Assembly: GCA_014706295.1 (NCBI GenBank) | Contig: JACSVZ010000004.1 | Span: 92,196,048 to 92,260,047, forward strand | Length of the DNA: 64,000 nucleotides | From: Lycocorax pyrrhopterus obiensis | Taxonomy: Eukaryota; Chordata; Aves; Passeriformes; Paradisaeidae | Direction of reading: 5' to 3' | Shown: one piece after another, positions 61,401-64,000 of the stretch | Layout: every line of letters begins with the position of its first letter | Position numbering within the stretch: the stretch's first letter is position 1 | Made by a program: the position numbers and the translations under genes | Notes under the pieces: model-generated | Seen by the model: the letters and a program-made list of their open reading frames with translations, nothing else | Told to the model about the DNA's origin: nothing | Databases searched by the model: none

Positions 61401-64000
61401 CCAGTTACCTTCCTCCAGAAGGTAATGCAGGTGCTTTACATACACACTAGTCTTTCCAAATATTTATAAATGAAATAAATAATTGCTCCCAACAACTCAG
61501 CTGTGTTTGTACAAGCAGAGAGGACTATAAAAGTTTATATATGGGATAGCATAATTTGTCTTGCTTGTAATTATTTTATTATTTTAGTTTTTACGACTGA
61601 AACATCCCACAGTAATGCGAACTTGCATGTCAGAAGAGCTTTTAATTATCAGTTGTACAGCCTTGCAAAAGTGCAGGTAGAGTACAGGTGGATTAACAGA
61701 TTTGAATACTCATTTCAAATTTCTTAGCATGGAGTACCAGTACCATCATTGCAGTAAACTGACTGCGTAAATATACTAGAAAAATCTTAGGCCTTCTGCT
61801 TTATTAGCATGCTATTTATAAATATATATATACATATATATATATATAGGCACGCAAACGTGCATTTGTGTGCATGTGTAAATAGGGGTATAGACATGTA
61901 TAGAAATATGAGTACAATAATCTGAATGCAATTGCCTTGTTTTATTTTTTTTAGTTTACCTTACCCCCTCATAAAGTTACTATGAAGAAAATAGGCCTTA
62001 TACTGATCTGGAGAAAATACTCCCCAGAATCATGTCTTTAGGATATTAAGGAGATGCGTAAAGAGCCATGGCAAGACTCTGAAAGCCACCTTCCGTCACA
62101 CTAAGTAGAAACAGAAACCTTGTTCGTCAGCGTTGCCCAACTGTTTGATCCACTGCCAGTTCATCACCCTTAAGGGTCAGACTCTCACTGGAGCATGGAA
62201 CAGGAAGATGAAGCACATGTAGGCAGAGAATTCAATAAACTTGATAGGAAACAAGCTTTTATCTGTGAGTACAAGGCAGAAGCATTAGCATAAAGCAGTC
62301 AGATTTGTGTCTAAAGTGCGTCTTACTGTTTCTGCCTTGATGATGAATAGGTACTGTGAAAGTTAAAGTATTGGGAAAAAAATTATTAATGCCTTTTTAA
62401 ATTAACTCTTTGTGTGGCTACTTCAGCAGGCTACGCTATTGAACTAAGCTGTAAGTTTTGTCTACTGTCTGCTCAATATCTGATTCTTCTTCCCCGTTCA
62501 GAAAACTGGTGTCAAAGATGGAGCTGGGAAGGAGTTTGCATATTAAGATCAATTAGAATGCAGGAAAAATACAAAAATGAAATTTAAAAGTGGCACAAGT
62601 TAAAATCAAGGTCTCCAAATCACTTTGTGAAGGCAGGCCAATGATCTTTTGAAGTTACATTTAGCAAATGGGTATAAATATGTGTTGCTATTATGTATAG
62701 TCTGTGCCAGCAAGAGTCCAGCTTCCTTGTGCAAGCAGTATAGTTTTGTTGGCAAAGAACAGTTCCCAGTTTCATGAAAGGTTTTGAGTACAACACTTTA
62801 GTAAAGGCAGCCAAATGCCCCCTTCAGACAAGATGGGTCTGGCAGTCTTGACAGAACAATACAAACAATAAAACAAATAGAAAAATAACCCTTTGTGCAT
62901 GTAGATCCTAATTGTCTTGAGCATAATAAAGAGAACATTAAGTTTGGAAGAATAAGTGCTTCATCAATTATGAGGAGGTTCTTGTAATGAAGGCCATTTC
63001 TTTTATCAATTCTGTAGCAGTAGGAGAGTAATTTACATTGATTCAGGAGCACAGGTAATGAGTCCTTAATACGAAATACGAGATTCCTCTAAGAGAAGTT
63101 TGATTTTCATTCACTGGCGGGAAATAGCCAAGACTCTGCTGAACTTCCAGCCATTAAATTTTCTGTGCTACAGCCAAGTAATTTAGAGGTATATCAGGAA
63201 TTGATTTACTGAGTGACTCTTGCCTAAGAACATGATATGGCTGATGTATAATCAGGACTATTAGTGATCAAACAATAGTAGGTGAATATCCTTACAGTAA
63301 TATTTAAGAGCTGTGTTGTAGATTATCGTGACAATGTGAGTGAAAGGTGAGTGTGAGAATTCACATAAGGAAATCTGTAAGATGGAGTAGGAGTATTAAG
63401 AGAAAAATAACAGATAAGAGTACTTAAGTACAACATTATGTCTATATTAAGTGAACTGTAAAGCAAATTAAAGATCAAAGCAGATTGAAGAGGTAAATTG
63501 ATTGTGGTCATCTGCTTCAATTTTATTGGTAATGTGTAACTGAACTGAAGTATTGAGCAGAATCTGAATGTTGAAGTATCTGAGGCCTTTGGTGAAGAAT
63601 TAAATGATATTTCAGTTCAGCTCTAACTGCGTATGGAATTTTAAGAGTGTAAGGCTGATTCTGTACTGAATTAGGAATTGTGGCAAGACTCAAAACTTTC
63701 ATGTTCAGAGGTACTTGTCTTGGCATTTTTAAGGTGTTATCTTGCCAGCATTTTTGTAGAACACTAATGTGTATGTTTAATTACTGGACAGGTAGATGTC
63801 TAATCACTGTATATACTGTGGTGTTTCCTTCATCTAACAGAATCTCTGTGTAAGTATACTTAAGGAGAAGGCTACTCAGGACAGAGTGTACTTTAAAAAA
63901 GGTTATATCTAATAAGCCATTCCTGCCAAAAGTGAGCATTTAATGAAGACCTGTCTCCAGTCGGACAGTAAGAAATAATGAGAATTGCTGGTGATACTTC
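58401..64000. other. Intron-like AT-rich DNA to the window end
   Basis: No recognised gene, RNA or transposon. It contains the (TA)n microsatellite at 61817-61849. A 40-codon frame at 59240-59362 is followed by a strong donor-like CTACAG|GTGAGT at 59431 (see findings). Everything else is stop-rich. Confidence 0.5.
61817..61849. repeat. (TA)n microsatellite with adjoining alternating tract
   Basis: AAATATATATATACATATATATATATATA is an imperfect TA dinucleotide repeat. It is followed by purine-pyrimidine-alternating sequence (acgtgcatttgtgtgcatgtg) to about 61878. Confidence 0.9.

Overview
The window looks like non-coding nuclear DNA from a bird, probably a neognath and possibly a passerine. 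The main evidence is the repeat content: at least a dozen CR1 LINE fragments, many carrying the avian 3' end (runs like atcatagaatcatagaat on the minus-strand copies), plus three LTRs of endogenous retroviruses of types common in birds. The background is AT-rich (roughly 60% by eye) and full of stops. I recognise no intact protein-coding gene and no confident coding exon, tRNA, rRNA or CRISPR.  Layout: 1-1014 is upstream flank and contains a perfect 25-bp inverted repeat with a 112-base spacer. 1015-2100 is a strong CpG island with GC boxes, a G-quadruplex motif and a TATA-like element, the only clear promoter in the window. From 2.1 kb to 64 kb there is intron-like or intergenic DNA. It is interrupted by CR1 pieces near 6.0, 10.5, 13.8, 14.6-15.3, 24.1, 26.4, 30.0, 39.2-40.9, 43.5, 48.0, 57.0 and 58.2 kb. 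A decayed LTR lies at 25.7-26.4 kb. Two solo LTRs of one family lie at 28.7-29.35 kb (minus) and 43.84-44.47 kb (plus), each with an exact 5-bp target-site duplication. There are also GT-rich low-complexity tracts, a T26 tract and a (TA)n microsatellite.  How it fits together: the simplest reading is that the CpG island is the promoter and first exon of a gene. Either that gene runs rightward, with more than 60 kb of first intron filling the rest of the window, or it runs leftward out of the window. The excess of minus-strand CR1 copies over plus-strand copies weakly favours a rightward (plus-strand) transcription unit, because sense insertions in introns tend to be purged. I cannot name the gene.  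The most unusual points are the 25-bp inverted repeat, the twin solo LTRs with intact duplications, the LTR that runs directly into a CR1 tail, and a cysteine-pair ORF at 27.9 kb behind a TATA box. None of these amounts to a clearly new biological system.
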